DNA from: Polyangiaceae bacterium
Lineage (GTDB): Bacteria > Myxococcota_A > Polyangia > Polyangiales > Polyangiaceae
NCBI GenBank assembly: GCA_947475525.1
Contig: CANJMI010000009.1
Coordinates: 161,646 to 225,645, forward strand
DNA length: 64,000 nt
Reading direction: 5' to 3'
Under the pieces are notes generated by a model, which worked only from the letters and a program-made list of their open reading frames with translations, had not been told where the DNA came from and did not search any database. Position numbers and translations under genes: made by a program. This document shows positions 1-8,053 of the stretch, one piece after another. The first letter of the stretch is position 1. The number at the start of each line of letters is the position of its first letter.

Positions 1-1441
1 TCCAGTGTGGTTCGAGACGCAGGCGCCACGCGGAAACGGGATTGCGCTGGTCGTCGAGGGCGAAGACGCAAGCCGCGCCGAGGCCGTGATCGTCGAGGAG
101 CTCGCGCGCGAGCTTCAGCGGGGAGATCTCGCCGGGCCGCGCGTGGCTCGAGGGGTGACCCTGCTGACCTTGGTCGCGGAGGCCATGGGGAGTTCCGTCA
201 ATGTGGCAGGGCGTTTCTTCGGCGCGCTTGGCATCGCCGGCATTCACGTTCGTGCGGCGTCCCAAGGGGCGACGTCACGCGCGATCACGTGTGTCGTGAA
301 CGGCGAAGACACGGCGAACGCGGTTCGAACGGTGCACGCCGCCATGAACCTCGCACATGAGCAAGTAAGCGTGTTTTTGCTGGGTAAAGGCACCGTTGGG
401 AGCCAGCTATTGACGCAACTTGCTGCGGCGCAAGCGACGCTTCGGGATTCGCACAGCCTCGACGTACGGCTCGTCGGTCTCGCGGATCGCAATCATTCGA
501 TGTTCTCGGCTCGCGGACTCGATGTTGCGCACGCGGCCATTGAACTTCGGGACGCACCCGCGCAAAACACGCTAGCGCTCCTCGGTGAGCTTGCCCGCCT
601 GCCCGTCCCAGTGCTCGTCGATTGCACGGCAGCCGACGGCATGGAGGACCTCTACCGTGAAGCTTTTAAGCTTGGGATCCACGTTGTCGCCGCCAATAAG
701 AAGCCCCTCACGCTTGCGCTCACCCGTCGAGCACAGGTGTTCGAGGACGCACGCCGGGCCCACCGCGCGTACCGCTACGAGACCACGGTCGGGGCGAGCC
801 TCCCGGTCATCGAGACGCTGAAGAACCTGGTCCGCACCGGCGACCGGGTCCTGCTCATCGAAGGCTCGCTTTCGGGGACGCTCGGTTACTTATCGAATGC
901 ACTCACGAACGGCGACAAGCTGTCCGTCGCCGTCGCCGAAGCACGTCGGCGCGGCTACACGGAGCCACACCCGCGAGACGATCTCGCAGGGATCGACGCT
1001 GCCCGAAAGGCACTCATTCTCGCGCGGGAACTGGGACTGCCGGTCGAGTTCGCTGACGTGCAGGTGGAGCCTTTCGTTGGCCCTGCGCTCCTCGCCCACG
1101 ACGACATCGGCGCTTTCTTTGAGGCGCTCGAGCGCGAGGATGCCGCCTACGAAGCGAAGATTGCCAAGCTGCGTTCCGAAGGACGGGTGCTGCGCTACCT
1201 GGCCCGAATCGATCCCGGCGACGGAACGCGCCCCGCGTCACTCCGCGTTGGACCCGTCGGGGTTCCGGCGGACCATCCGGCGACGCGGCTTCGCGGCACC
1301 GAGGCGTTTGTCGCATTCACGACGGAGCGTTACCGCGAATACCCGCTCGTCGTCCAAGGTGCGGGCGCGGGTGGCGCGGTGACAGCCGCGGGCGTCTTGG
1401 CGGACATTCTTGCGCTCTCGCAGTCGCTCCGCGGGCGCTAA
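1..1441 (+). CDS. thrA: Bifunctional aspartokinase/homoserine dehydrogenase, 3' part (5' end outside window)
   Basis: The frame is open from the first bases, so the kinase half lies upstream of the window. About the first 118 visible residues look like the ACT regulatory region of an aspartokinase (SSVNVAGRFFGALG, VHAAMNLAHE). From about residue 125 a homoserine dehydrogenase begins with the dinucleotide-binding loop LLGKGTVGSQL, followed by AANKKPLT, YETTVGASLPVIE and GSLSGTLGYL, all typical of the family. The enzyme makes aspartyl phosphate and reduces aspartate semialdehyde to homoserine in threonine/methionine synthesis; the ACT region normally senses threonine. A monofunctional homoserine dehydrogenase is less likely because the ACT region comes before the NAD(P) domain. 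Confidence 0.9.
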   Translation, partial: PVWFETQAPRGNGIALVVEGEDASRAEAVIVEELARELQRGDLAGPRVARGVTLLTLVAEAMGSSVNVAGRFFGALGIAGIHVRAASQGATSRAITCVVNGEDTANAVRTVHAAMNLAHEQVSVFLLGKGTVGSQLLTQLAAAQATLRDSHSLDVRLVGLADRNHSMFSARGLDVAHAAIELRDAPAQNTLALLGELARLPVPVLVDCTAADGMEDLYREAFKLGIHVVAANKKPLTLALTRRAQVFEDARRAHRAYRYETTVGASLPVIETLKNLVRTGDRVLLIEGSLSGTLGYLSNALTNGDKLSVAVAEARRRGYTEPHPRDDLAGIDAARKALILARELGLPVEFADVQVEPFVGPALLAHDDIGAFFEALEREDAAYEAKIAKLRSEGRVLRYLARIDPGDGTRPASLRVGPVGVPADHPATRLRGTEAFVAFTTERYREYPLVVQGAGAGGAVTAAGVLADILALSQSLRGR

Positions 1442-1901
1442 GGGCACTGGGCGCATCAACTCATGTATTGAGCCATGAGATTATTTATTGAGCCATGAGA
1501 TCATTGTGGCTGAGTGAAGGTCACTGAAGCCGAGCCCGCGGGCCCTTCAACGTTTTCGGGGGTTGGCTGGTGCGCTAACCGAGCGATCGAGGCGACTCTT
1601 CGTCGCAGCCGAGGCTTTCGCCTACGGACGCGGAGGGATCGCATTGGTCGCGACTCGACGTGAATCACCGAATGGAACTACACAATTCTACCGGCGGGCC
1701 AATGAATCGAAAGGCTTCTTTCGCCGTGGACTCTAGGGTGCTCTTTGCTTCGAGAAGAATAAAACTCGGATGAGTGTTGGTGCCGAAGTGAGCACAAAAT
1801 GCATGCGCTTGCGGTAGCGGCGGCTACAAACGAACACGAGCGGCGAGCCGAAGCCCACCGCTCGTTTCACGGCGCCGTCACGACGCCGGTCGCTCAACCG
1901 C
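1442..1901. other. Intergenic region with a short direct repeat
   Basis: This 460-base gap separates thrA from the convergent di-heme lipoprotein gene. A 16-base unit beginning TATTGAGCCATGAGA occurs at 1466-1481 and again at 1486-1501, a 20-base period. The stretch is richer in A and T than its surroundings near 1740-1780. A terminator-like inverted repeat lies at 1836-1865. I see no coding sequence I would defend here. Confidence 0.5.
1836..1865 (-). terminator. Terminator-like inverted repeat downstream of the di-heme lipoprotein gene
   Basis: ACGAGCGG at 1836-1843 pairs perfectly with CCGCTCGT at 1858-1865 (8-bp GC-rich stem, 14-base loop). It lies 37 bases past the stop codon of the minus-strand gene ending at 1902. 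On the minus strand the stem is followed by GTTCGTTTG, which is only a weak U-tract, so intrinsic termination is plausible but not certain. Confidence 0.4.
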
Positions 1902-4871
1902 TCACGGGTAGAAGCAGAGCGAGCCGCCGTTCTGACCCTTCGCGGGCACCGCCGAGCTATCTTTCGAGTCTTCGTCGATTGACAGCATGAATGCCGTCAG
2001 CTGTTTAGCCTGGGTTTCGCTGATGGTGAAGACGGACGCGAGCGCCGACTTGTGATGCGCGGCGAAGGTGGTGCTGAGCAGTTCCTCGAGCGTCCGGGCG
2101 TTGCCGGCGTGGAAGAAGGGCGCAGCCACCTGGATGCCGAGCAGCGACGGGATGTTGAAGCCAAGGCCGGTGACGGCCGCGCCTTGGGCCGCTGTGAACA
2201 TGTCCTGGCGCAACTCGCGGGCGTTGACGTCGGCCGGGGAGACGCCGAAGGTACCAACTGGACGCAGCGCGCACTGCAGTTGCTCGGCACCGGGGGCCGT
2301 GCCGAAGCGCATCGTCTGTGAATTCGCGGTAGTTGACGGGAACAGCGCTGCGGGGAAATTGTTCAAGTTGGTGTTCCACGTGACGCCTTCGAGCGCAGTC
2401 GAGAGCACCACGCCGGAGGCGGCGTTGGGCAGATCGCCGGGCGTGTAGAACACCTTTGAGAGCGTCCACTTCGGACCGCTGTGGCAGCCAATGCAGTTGC
2501 CCTGGCCGACCGAGGCGAAGAGCGCCTTGCCAGCGGTTACGTCCGCCGCCACGAGATTGCTCGGCTTGCGCGGCGAGCGAATCGCCTTCATGTACGCATC
2601 GATCTCGACCCAATCGGCGAGCAGGCTCTTTGGATGACTCGTGTTCGAGTTTGGATCGGCGATCGCTGCCGACGATCCCTGCAGCGCCTGCTGCGGCGGC
2701 GCTTCGCTGGCGGTGTCGATTCGATCGGTGTTCGCGGGCGGGGTCGACAGGGTCTTGACAATCGCACCGACGCCGCCCGATACGCCGCGGATGTTGCCTT
2801 CGAAGTCGGCGACTTCGTCGAACACGGCGCTCCAGTTGAAGATGCGGCGATCGGTTGCGTCCTGGGAGGCATACGAGCCGTCGAGGCTGGTCGACTGGCG
2901 CGGTCCGCGTCCGAAATACCAGGTGACGTTGTCGCTCAGGCCGTCGATATGGCAGGCCTCGCAGGAACCCCAGCCCTGTCCACCGAGGGACCAGCGGCCG
3001 AGGCCGGTGACGAAGAAACGGCGCCCTTTTAGGATCGCTTCGGCGTCCGAGTTGCCAGGTGGAAGCGCGGCGCTCGCGGTAATGCGAAAGTCCGCGGCGC
3101 CGTCGCCCGCGATCGCTTGCGCGCCCAGGCTGAGCGCGGTCACGTCGCGGCTGCCGTAGTTGCTCACGTAGGCGAAGGCGTCACCTTTCGCGATGGCGAT
3201 GCCGATCGGCAGTCGCAAGAGCGAGTCGGCGGCGTTTTTGCGAAGGGTGATGAAGCTCTTGTTTTGGCCCGATCCGACTGCGGCGATGGCGCCGTTGTTG
3301 ATCGTCATTCGGAACACCCCATCGGTGCCCTCGGCGGCGGTGTAGGCAAAGCCGGGTCGGAAATCGATGTCCTGCTGCAGCAGCGGTACGCGAGTGGCGC
3401 CGGTGCCAACGACCATCGGATCGATGAACAGTTTGTCGAGCACCGTGGTGGTGGCCGAGTTATCGGCGAGTTTCACGATCGTCACCGCCGGATGGGTGGT
3501 GGTCTTGAAGTTACTCGGGTTGACGGCGCATTTTCCAGTCGCCACCGTGCACGCACCCGCCGAGGCGCCGATGCCGCAGTCGGCGTCGTTCACGCAGGTG
3601 AAGTTGGTGCAGAAACCGGCCGTGCAGGTCGAGTTCGCGCCGAACTCGGCGGCGCAAAACGCGGTGGTGGTGCACGCTCCGCGGGTGAAAGCTCCAGTTG
3701 GGCCTACCGGCGAGGCGCAGGTGCTCGACACGTAGGCGAAGCCGGCGTCGATCGACACCGACGCAACCTGGTTCGGGTAGCAGCCGGTTACGGTGCCGGT
3801 GGCCTTCGGGCCGACAGGGCTGTTCAAGCCGGTGTCGGTTACCGGTGGCAGATCGAGCGTCGTGGCGACGTCGTCCTTCACGGCGACCTTGTAAAGTAGG
3901 CCCTTCTTGTTGGTGTCGGAGTTGTTGCCGGTGGCCGACTCGGGCGCGGTGCGCTGCCCGAACCACTCGGTGACGAGCACGCTCTCGTCGTCGTCGCTCG
4001 CGTCGCCGTTGTTGGTGATCGCGAGCGCGCGCGGATGGGCCATCGCGGGGCGGGCCGTGAGCGATACCTCCTTGGTGGAGTTTCCGTCTTGCACGTTGTA
4101 CTTGGTGCCGAGCAGGCCGGTGGCCACGAGCGTCGCGTTGAGATCGACCGTGCCAATCACCGTCATCGTGACCGGATCGACCTTGGTCAGCGTGCCGTCG
4201 ACCCAGTTCGAGACATAGATGGTGAGGTTGTTCGGCGTAATCGCGATGCCGGTCGGCTCCGAGCCCACGGCGAGCTCGCGGCCCTTCTTCGGAACCGTGT
4301 CGAGGTCGATGATTTCGACCAGCTTCTGATCCTTGCGCGAGATGGCGTAGGCAACCTTGCCGCAACCATCGATCGCCACTTGCCAAACCTCGGCGCCGAC
4401 GGCGATGGCGTCGTCGCTGTTGGCATCCTTCACGATCGTCATCTTCGGCTGGCCGTCGGCCTTGTCGATGGCCATCACCGTGACGGTGCCATTGTCGCGG
4501 TTCACGTTGACCAGTCGCTGGTCGTTTGGCGTCAGCGCGATCGCCGAGCCGCGGGTTGCGCCCTTCGCGGTCGTCGCACATGCAACCGGGCCGCTGCCAC
4601 CGCTGCCACCGCTGCCACCGCTGCCGCCGGTGCTGGTCGAAGCGATCTGGCCGCCTGCGCCGCCGGTGCTGGTCGAAGCCATCTGGCCACCACCGCTCGC
4701 GGTCGAGGTCACGGCCGTCTGCGTGCCGGTCGCCGGTGCAATCGTCTCTCCGTCGCCACACGCGCCGCTGACGGCTGCGAGTGCGAGGGCTGTCCCGAGT
4801 AGGAGTCCCGTGCGCCCAAGCGTCGCTGTCGCGCTCGGCTCGCGAGATCCGCTAACCCCCAATTTTTTCAT
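1902..4871 (-). CDS. Lipoprotein: YncE-like beta-propeller followed by a di-heme cytochrome c / peroxidase-like domain
   Basis: The 989-residue product begins with a lipoprotein signal (lipobox VSGAC, Cys near residue 38), then a Gly/Ser/Thr linker with a repeated STGG-GGQIA unit. Residues about 100-600 carry propeller-type repeats (GSEPTGIAITPNNLTIYVSN, AIAKGDAFAYVSN) like those of YncE proteins. Two CxxCH heme sites follow: CEACH near 637 and CIGCH near 790. The C terminus (NIPSLLGIQVAAPFFHAGNA, TLEELL) matches MauG/cytochrome-c-peroxidase-type di-heme proteins. It should be an outer-membrane or periplasmic electron-transfer protein or peroxidase; the substrate is unknown. A Cys-rich segment (about residues 380-440) interrupts the propeller. 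Confidence 0.75.
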   Translation of the reverse strand: MKKLGVSGSREPSATATLGRTGLLLGTALALAAVSGACGDGETIAPATGTQTAVTSTASGGGQMASTSTGGAGGQIASTSTGGSGGSGGSGGSGPVACATTAKGATRGSAIALTPNDQRLVNVNRDNGTVTVMAIDKADGQPKMTIVKDANSDDAIAVGAEVWQVAIDGCGKVAYAISRKDQKLVEIIDLDTVPKKGRELAVGSEPTGIAITPNNLTIYVSNWVDGTLTKVDPVTMTVIGTVDLNATLVATGLLGTKYNVQDGNSTKEVSLTARPAMAHPRALAITNNGDASDDDESVLVTEWFGQRTAPESATGNNSDTNKKGLLYKVAVKDDVATTLDLPPVTDTGLNSPVGPKATGTVTGCYPNQVASVSIDAGFAYVSSTCASPVGPTGAFTRGACTTTAFCAAEFGANSTCTAGFCTNFTCVNDADCGIGASAGACTVATGKCAVNPSNFKTTTHPAVTIVKLADNSATTTVLDKLFIDPMVVGTGATRVPLLQQDIDFRPGFAYTAAEGTDGVFRMTINNGAIAAVGSGQNKSFITLRKNAADSLLRLPIGIAIAKGDAFAYVSNYGSRDVTALSLGAQAIAGDGAADFRITASAALPPGNSDAEAILKGRRFFVTGLGRWSLGGQGWGSCEACHIDGLSDNVTWYFGRGPRQSTSLDGSYASQDATDRRIFNWSAVFDEVADFEGNIRGVSGGVGAIVKTLSTPPANTDRIDTASEAPPQQALQGSSAAIADPNSNTSHPKSLLADWVEIDAYMKAIRSPRKPSNLVAADVTAGKALFASVGQGNCIGCHSGPKWTLSKVFYTPGDLPNAASGVVLSTALEGVTWNTNLNNFPAALFPSTTANSQTMRFGTAPGAEQLQCALRPVGTFGVSPADVNARELRQDMFTAAQGAAVTGLGFNIPSLLGIQVAAPFFHAGNARTLEELLSTTFAAHHKSALASVFTISETQAKQLTAFMLSIDEDSKDSSAVPAKGQNGGSLCFYP

Positions 4872-4941
4872 GCCGGAACCGCAACACGATGGCGCCGCGA
4901 AGGAAATCTTAAAAGGGACGCCATAGGTTTTTCAATGGTGT

Positions 4942-5058
4942 AAAAACAGCTCGAGGGGATAAAAACGTGGTTTGACCGAAGGTGTGGGCACGCCGGGAGA
5001 GAGGGCTTGAGCCCAGTGATCCGGAGCCTGAGCCTGAGCCTGCGAGTGGACAGGTGAT
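4942..5058 (+). repeat. Dispersed intergenic repeat, copy A
   Basis: This stretch shares an ordered series of blocks with 10613-10722: AAAAACAGCTC-AGGGG, then GACCGAAGG-GT-GGCACGC, then GGGAGAG...TTGAGC, then GTGAT-CGGAGCCTGA and CCTGCGA, ending GGTGAT or GGGGAT. The order and spacing are kept with small gaps. Copy A has an extra GAGCCT hexamer (three tandem units). It lies between two minus-strand lipoprotein genes. It does not look coding. It could be a mobile intergenic repeat or part of a transcript end. Confidence 0.6.
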
Positions 5059-5374
5059 TTGCCGTTTGCGCGAGCGCGGGATAAACCGCTTTGTGAAACG
5101 ATGAGTTGGAGTGTGGGTTTTTCGGCGAGTTTGTTGGTTTGTGCGATTTTTAAGCGGTTGTTGTGTGATAGCCCGCGAGGCTCGGTTCGTTGAGTCGCTT
5201 CGAGGGGGGCTCGTTGTTTTGCATTTCGGGATCGAGTGATCGGCCGCGTCGGCGCGGTTGCTTTCGGGTGGAGCCGTGTTGGCGACGGCTCGGCTCTTTC
5301 GTAGCGAGCGCATGGTGTATGAACGCTAAGGCTATGGGCATTGGCTATGGGCGGGAAGGCCCACCCATGAAACG

Positions 5375-5405
5375 AAAAACGCCCACCCCTTGAAAGGAGT
5401 GAGCG
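5375..5405 (-). terminator. Rho-independent terminator of the Tudor-like lipoprotein gene
   Basis: Read on the minus strand, CGCTCACTCC (5405-5396), a 6-base loop TTTCAA and GGGGTGGGCG (5389-5380) form a 10-bp stem with two G-U pairs, followed directly by TTTTTCG. It lies about 50 bases after the stop of the gene ending at 5453. The GC-rich stem plus U-tract is the textbook arrangement. Confidence 0.75.
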
Positions 5406-5452
5406 TCGTCTACGGGTACGCGCGTCGGCTTTATGCCCGCCGTGCGGAACGG

Positions 5453-6373
5453 TCAGCCGCCGACCAACAAAACATCCGCAAGTTTGACGGTGGTTTGCTT
5501 GTCATTCTTGTCAACGACCTCCGCGGTCGTCTTCGTGGCGCTAACGACCTTGTGGGCCGTCCACTCGTTTCCGACATGCACGAGGACGAACTGGCCCGCG
5601 TTCACGGCAAGAGCGACCTTCGGCGCTGGCACGATTGCGGCTAGGGATTTCACGTCGTTCTTCCAAACTCCGTTGTCCCACTTGATGGTGACATTGGCGC
5701 CATCGACGCTGACGACGGAGGCCGCATGCCACTTGTTGGTCATCCACTCGACGGCGACCATGTCGGCCGCTTTCGGTGTCCAGCCCTTCGGCGCGGCAGG
5801 CTTACCAGCGGCGGCGGCGGCGGCGTCAAAGACGCGTTCCTTCGTGGCCGACGTCAACGCTTGTTTGATGTTGGCGCTCGTCACGCCGTCGGGAGCGACG
5901 ACGCTCTTCGGGTCGGTGTTGTTGATTTTGCCGTACGAATCCTCGCAGCCGAGAATGCTTGCTTCGGCTGTCTTCACTTCGCAGCCGAACCAGGAACCGG
6001 AGGTGGACTTCGCAATGACAAAGTCGCCGACTTTCACGGGAGTTTTTGGTGCCGCGCCCAGAACGAATGCCTGTGCTTTATCCGCCGATGAAGTTTGGCG
6101 TTTTTTGGTGGTCGCGTCGGGGTCGCCGTAGTCGTACATGACCTTGGTTCCTGCAATCGCCGTTGCGGTGCCGCCGGTAAAGCTGTTGGCCGAGTTGACC
6201 ACAACGATTTCGCTGCCGACGACGAGGTCACCCGGCGCCGCAGCAGCCGTCGCTTGGCCGGACGGCGCAACGGAACCGCTGGTGGTCGCTACGGGCTCGC
6301 TCTTGCAAGCGCTGCCCAATACGGCGCACGCGAGCACACTGAAACGGAATGTGTTTGAAACTTTTGAAACCAT
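5453..6373 (-). CDS. Lipoprotein with about four Tudor/Agenet-like SH3-type repeats
   Basis: A 306-residue product if the ATG at 6373 is used; a GTG two codons upstream (6379) is the alternative. The signal peptide ends in the lipobox LGSAC. After a Ser/Ala/Gly linker there are four similar short modules, each of the pattern hydrophobic-V-G-x-F/E-V-x-V followed by W/T-x-A/G-x-V: VGSEIVVVNS, VGDFVIAKSTSGSWFGCEV, DMVAVEWMTNKWHAASVV and GQFVLVHVGNEWTAHKVV. These resemble Tudor/Agenet/SH3-type beta-barrels. The function is unknown; a peptide- or polymer-binding surface lipoprotein is an inference. A strong terminator lies just downstream, and no operon partner is evident. Confidence 0.6.
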   Translation of the reverse strand: MVSKVSNTFRFSVLACAVLGSACKSEPVATTSGSVAPSGQATAAAAPGDLVVGSEIVVVNSANSFTGGTATAIAGTKVMYDYGDPDATTKKRQTSSADKAQAFVLGAAPKTPVKVGDFVIAKSTSGSWFGCEVKTAEASILGCEDSYGKINNTDPKSVVAPDGVTSANIKQALTSATKERVFDAAAAAAGKPAAPKGWTPKAADMVAVEWMTNKWHAASVVSVDGANVTIKWDNGVWKNDVKSLAAIVPAPKVALAVNAGQFVLVHVGNEWTAHKVVSATKTTAEVVDKNDKQTTVKLADVLLVGG

Positions 6374-6903
6374 GGTCACCCGCTACCCCGGCTCAGGAGT
6401 GCTTGCAATTAAAGAGGCCGAACTCGATTGTTTTTTTCAAGTACTACCAAAAACTTTTTCCACGCAGCCACGGTTGTCCACGCCCCCACGGTGGACGGTG
6501 ACGAAGCCCTTTAGGAGGGGAAGCTTTTGGAGCCTTGCGGAGCTCGTTGCGGCGGACCGATTCGGTGGGTCGAGGCAGCGACGACACCCGACGCCAACGC
6601 ACGCCTCATGGCCAATTACGGGCTCGCACCAAGACCACCACCGGCACTACGCCGACCACCGCTGCCCGCGCAGGCGCTCGACCAAGTCGAACTGCCGTTC
6701 GGCAGCAGAAGCGTGGAACGCACCCGTCGGTTCCGGTTGTTCCGCTCGCCACCGAGGGAATAATTCTCACCTCGGTCACGCGCGAAACGTTGTTATTCCT
6801 CCGGTGGGCGCCCGCAACCGGCCGCCCGTAACTCGCAACGCCTGGCCGTAGGCGCTTCCGCACACACCCCCCTCGACGAGACCGCGCGACCGGGCTACCT
6901 TGC
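6374..6903. other. Intergenic region upstream of the vgrG fragment
   Basis: This 530-base gap separates the minus-strand Tudor-like gene from the vgrG 3' fragment. It holds small inverted repeats (GTCCAC...GTGGAC near 6477-6497; CTGCCG-TT-CGGCAG near 6691-6704). I see no upstream vgrG sequence: the missing N-terminal part of the spike gene is not here. No gene was recognised. Confidence 0.5.
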
Positions 6904-6915
6904 TTGCGGAAGAAA

Positions 6916-7431
6916 ATGCAGCTTCTAATGTCCTACTCGCCGCCGACCGCGGTCGGGCCCGCGAACGAGGAGATACACTTCAATTCTTCTGGCGAGGTCA
7001 AGGTGAAGTTTCACTGGGACCGCCGCGCCGATCGCAACGATTCGAGCTGCTGGATCCGCACCATGCACCCGTGGGCCGGCGCTGGCTGGGACTTACAGTC
7101 CATCCCGCGGATCGGCATGGAAGTGGTGCTCATGTTCGAGGGCGACGATCCCGACAAGCCGCTCGTGACCGGCTCGGTCTACAACGGTACGATTCCGCTG
7201 CCGTTCTCGCTGCCGGTGCAGAAGACCATCAGCGGCATTCGCACCACAAGCACGCCGCACGCCGAGGGTCACAACGAGTTGTCGGTCGAGGACGCGCTCG
7301 GCAGTAAACGCAGCTACTTGCACGCGCAGCGCGATCAGGGCGATGTGGTCGAGCGCAACCGAACCGCGGCCGACATCGACGGCTCGGGCCAGATTACCTT
7401 CCCCAATCTCAGCGACGTGGAGAGCGGCTGA
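6916..7431 (+). pseudogene. vgrG: vgrG 3' fragment (gp5/OB-fold spike domain only)
   Basis: The 171-residue product keeps the diagnostic VgrG middle: GPANEEIHFNSSGEVKVKFHWDRR, SCWIRTMHPWAGAGW, IPRIGMEVVLMFEGDDPDKP, LVTGSVYNG and the following LPF/SLP segment. These are the gp5-like OB domain of T6SS spike proteins. The gp27-like N-terminal region of about 380 residues is absent, and homology begins almost at the first residues, so the gene is truncated. It ends 2 bases before the next ATG, so it still sits in an operon with the adaptor and effector genes. A piece of a vgrG 5' end lies on the other strand at 12030-12218. Whether the fragment is still translated is unknown. Confidence 0.75.
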
Positions 7432-7433
7432 CG

Positions 7434-8051
7434 ATGACGATGCGGCCGTACGTCGTCCGCCAGGGCGATTATTTGACGGGCCTCGCCGACCGTCACGGGT
7501 TCGATCCGAAGCAGGTGTGGGAAGATCAGCGGAACGCCGAGCTCCGCGCGGAACGGCCGAGCCCCGAGGTGCTGGCTCCGGGCGACATCGTGTTCCTGCC
7601 CGAACATCCTCCGCGTGAACACAAAATCAACGAAAAGACAACGAATCGCTACCGCGCCCAGGTGCGGATGGTGACCGTGGTGCTCACCTTGCGCGAGGGC
7701 GAAAGGCCGCTCGCGTCGAAGCATTTCACGGTCGAAGGCGCCTCCCGGCGGATCGAAGGGACGAGCGATGGCAACGGTCGGATCTCGTTTCAGGTGCCGA
7801 CGACGGTGAACGAGGTGCAGCTCACGCTGCTCGAGAGCGGCAACAGTTACCCCGTGCGCGTCGGTCATCTCGATCCGGCCGATGAGCTCTCCGGCGTGCG
7901 CCAGCGCCTCGCGCATCTCGGTTATCGCAGCGAGCAGCTCTCGAACGCGGGCGATCCGCTGCGCATCGCGATTGCCAACTACCAGCGCGACCACGGTCTG
8001 CCGGTCACCGGCGAGGCCGACCAGGCCACGCGGGAATGCATGAGTCGCTAG
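7434..8051 (+). CDS. LysM-like and peptidoglycan-binding domain protein (T6SS effector accessory)
   Basis: The 205-residue protein starts 2 bases after the vgrG fragment. Residues 5-57 read as a LysM-type module (YVVRQGDYLTGLADRHGF, ending LAPGDIVFLP). A beta-rich middle (about 70-140) follows, then a PG_binding_1-like domain at about 148-203 (VRQRLAHLGYRS, AIANYQRDHGLPVTGEAD). Such LysM plus PG-binding proteins often sit between vgrG and effector genes and may help to load or anchor the effector; that role here is inferred from position. The stop is followed 2 bases later by the effector start. Confidence 0.7.
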   Translation: MTMRPYVVRQGDYLTGLADRHGFDPKQVWEDQRNAELRAERPSPEVLAPGDIVFLPEHPPREHKINEKTTNRYRAQVRMVTVVLTLREGERPLASKHFTVEGASRRIEGTSDGNGRISFQVPTTVNEVQLTLLESGNSYPVRVGHLDPADELSGVRQRLAHLGYRSEQLSNAGDPLRIAIANYQRDHGLPVTGEADQATRECMSR

Positions 8052-8053
8052 CC

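Larger units (their letters stand above)
4872..5452. other. Intergenic region holding repeat copy A and a terminator
   Basis: This 581-base gap lies between the 3' end of the Tudor-like lipoprotein gene and the start of the di-heme lipoprotein gene. It contains repeat copy A (4942-5058), a stretch with many T and G runs (5095-5160), a doubled GGCTATGGGC (5331-5351 area) and the terminator at 5375-5405. The promoter of the di-heme gene should be here, but I see no convincing -35/-10 pair. No convincing gene was seen. Confidence 0.5.

Noticed and set aside
6374..6903. Search for missing vgrG middle or an insertion sequence
   Set aside because: No transposase-like frame, terminal inverted repeats or gp27-like sequence could be found.
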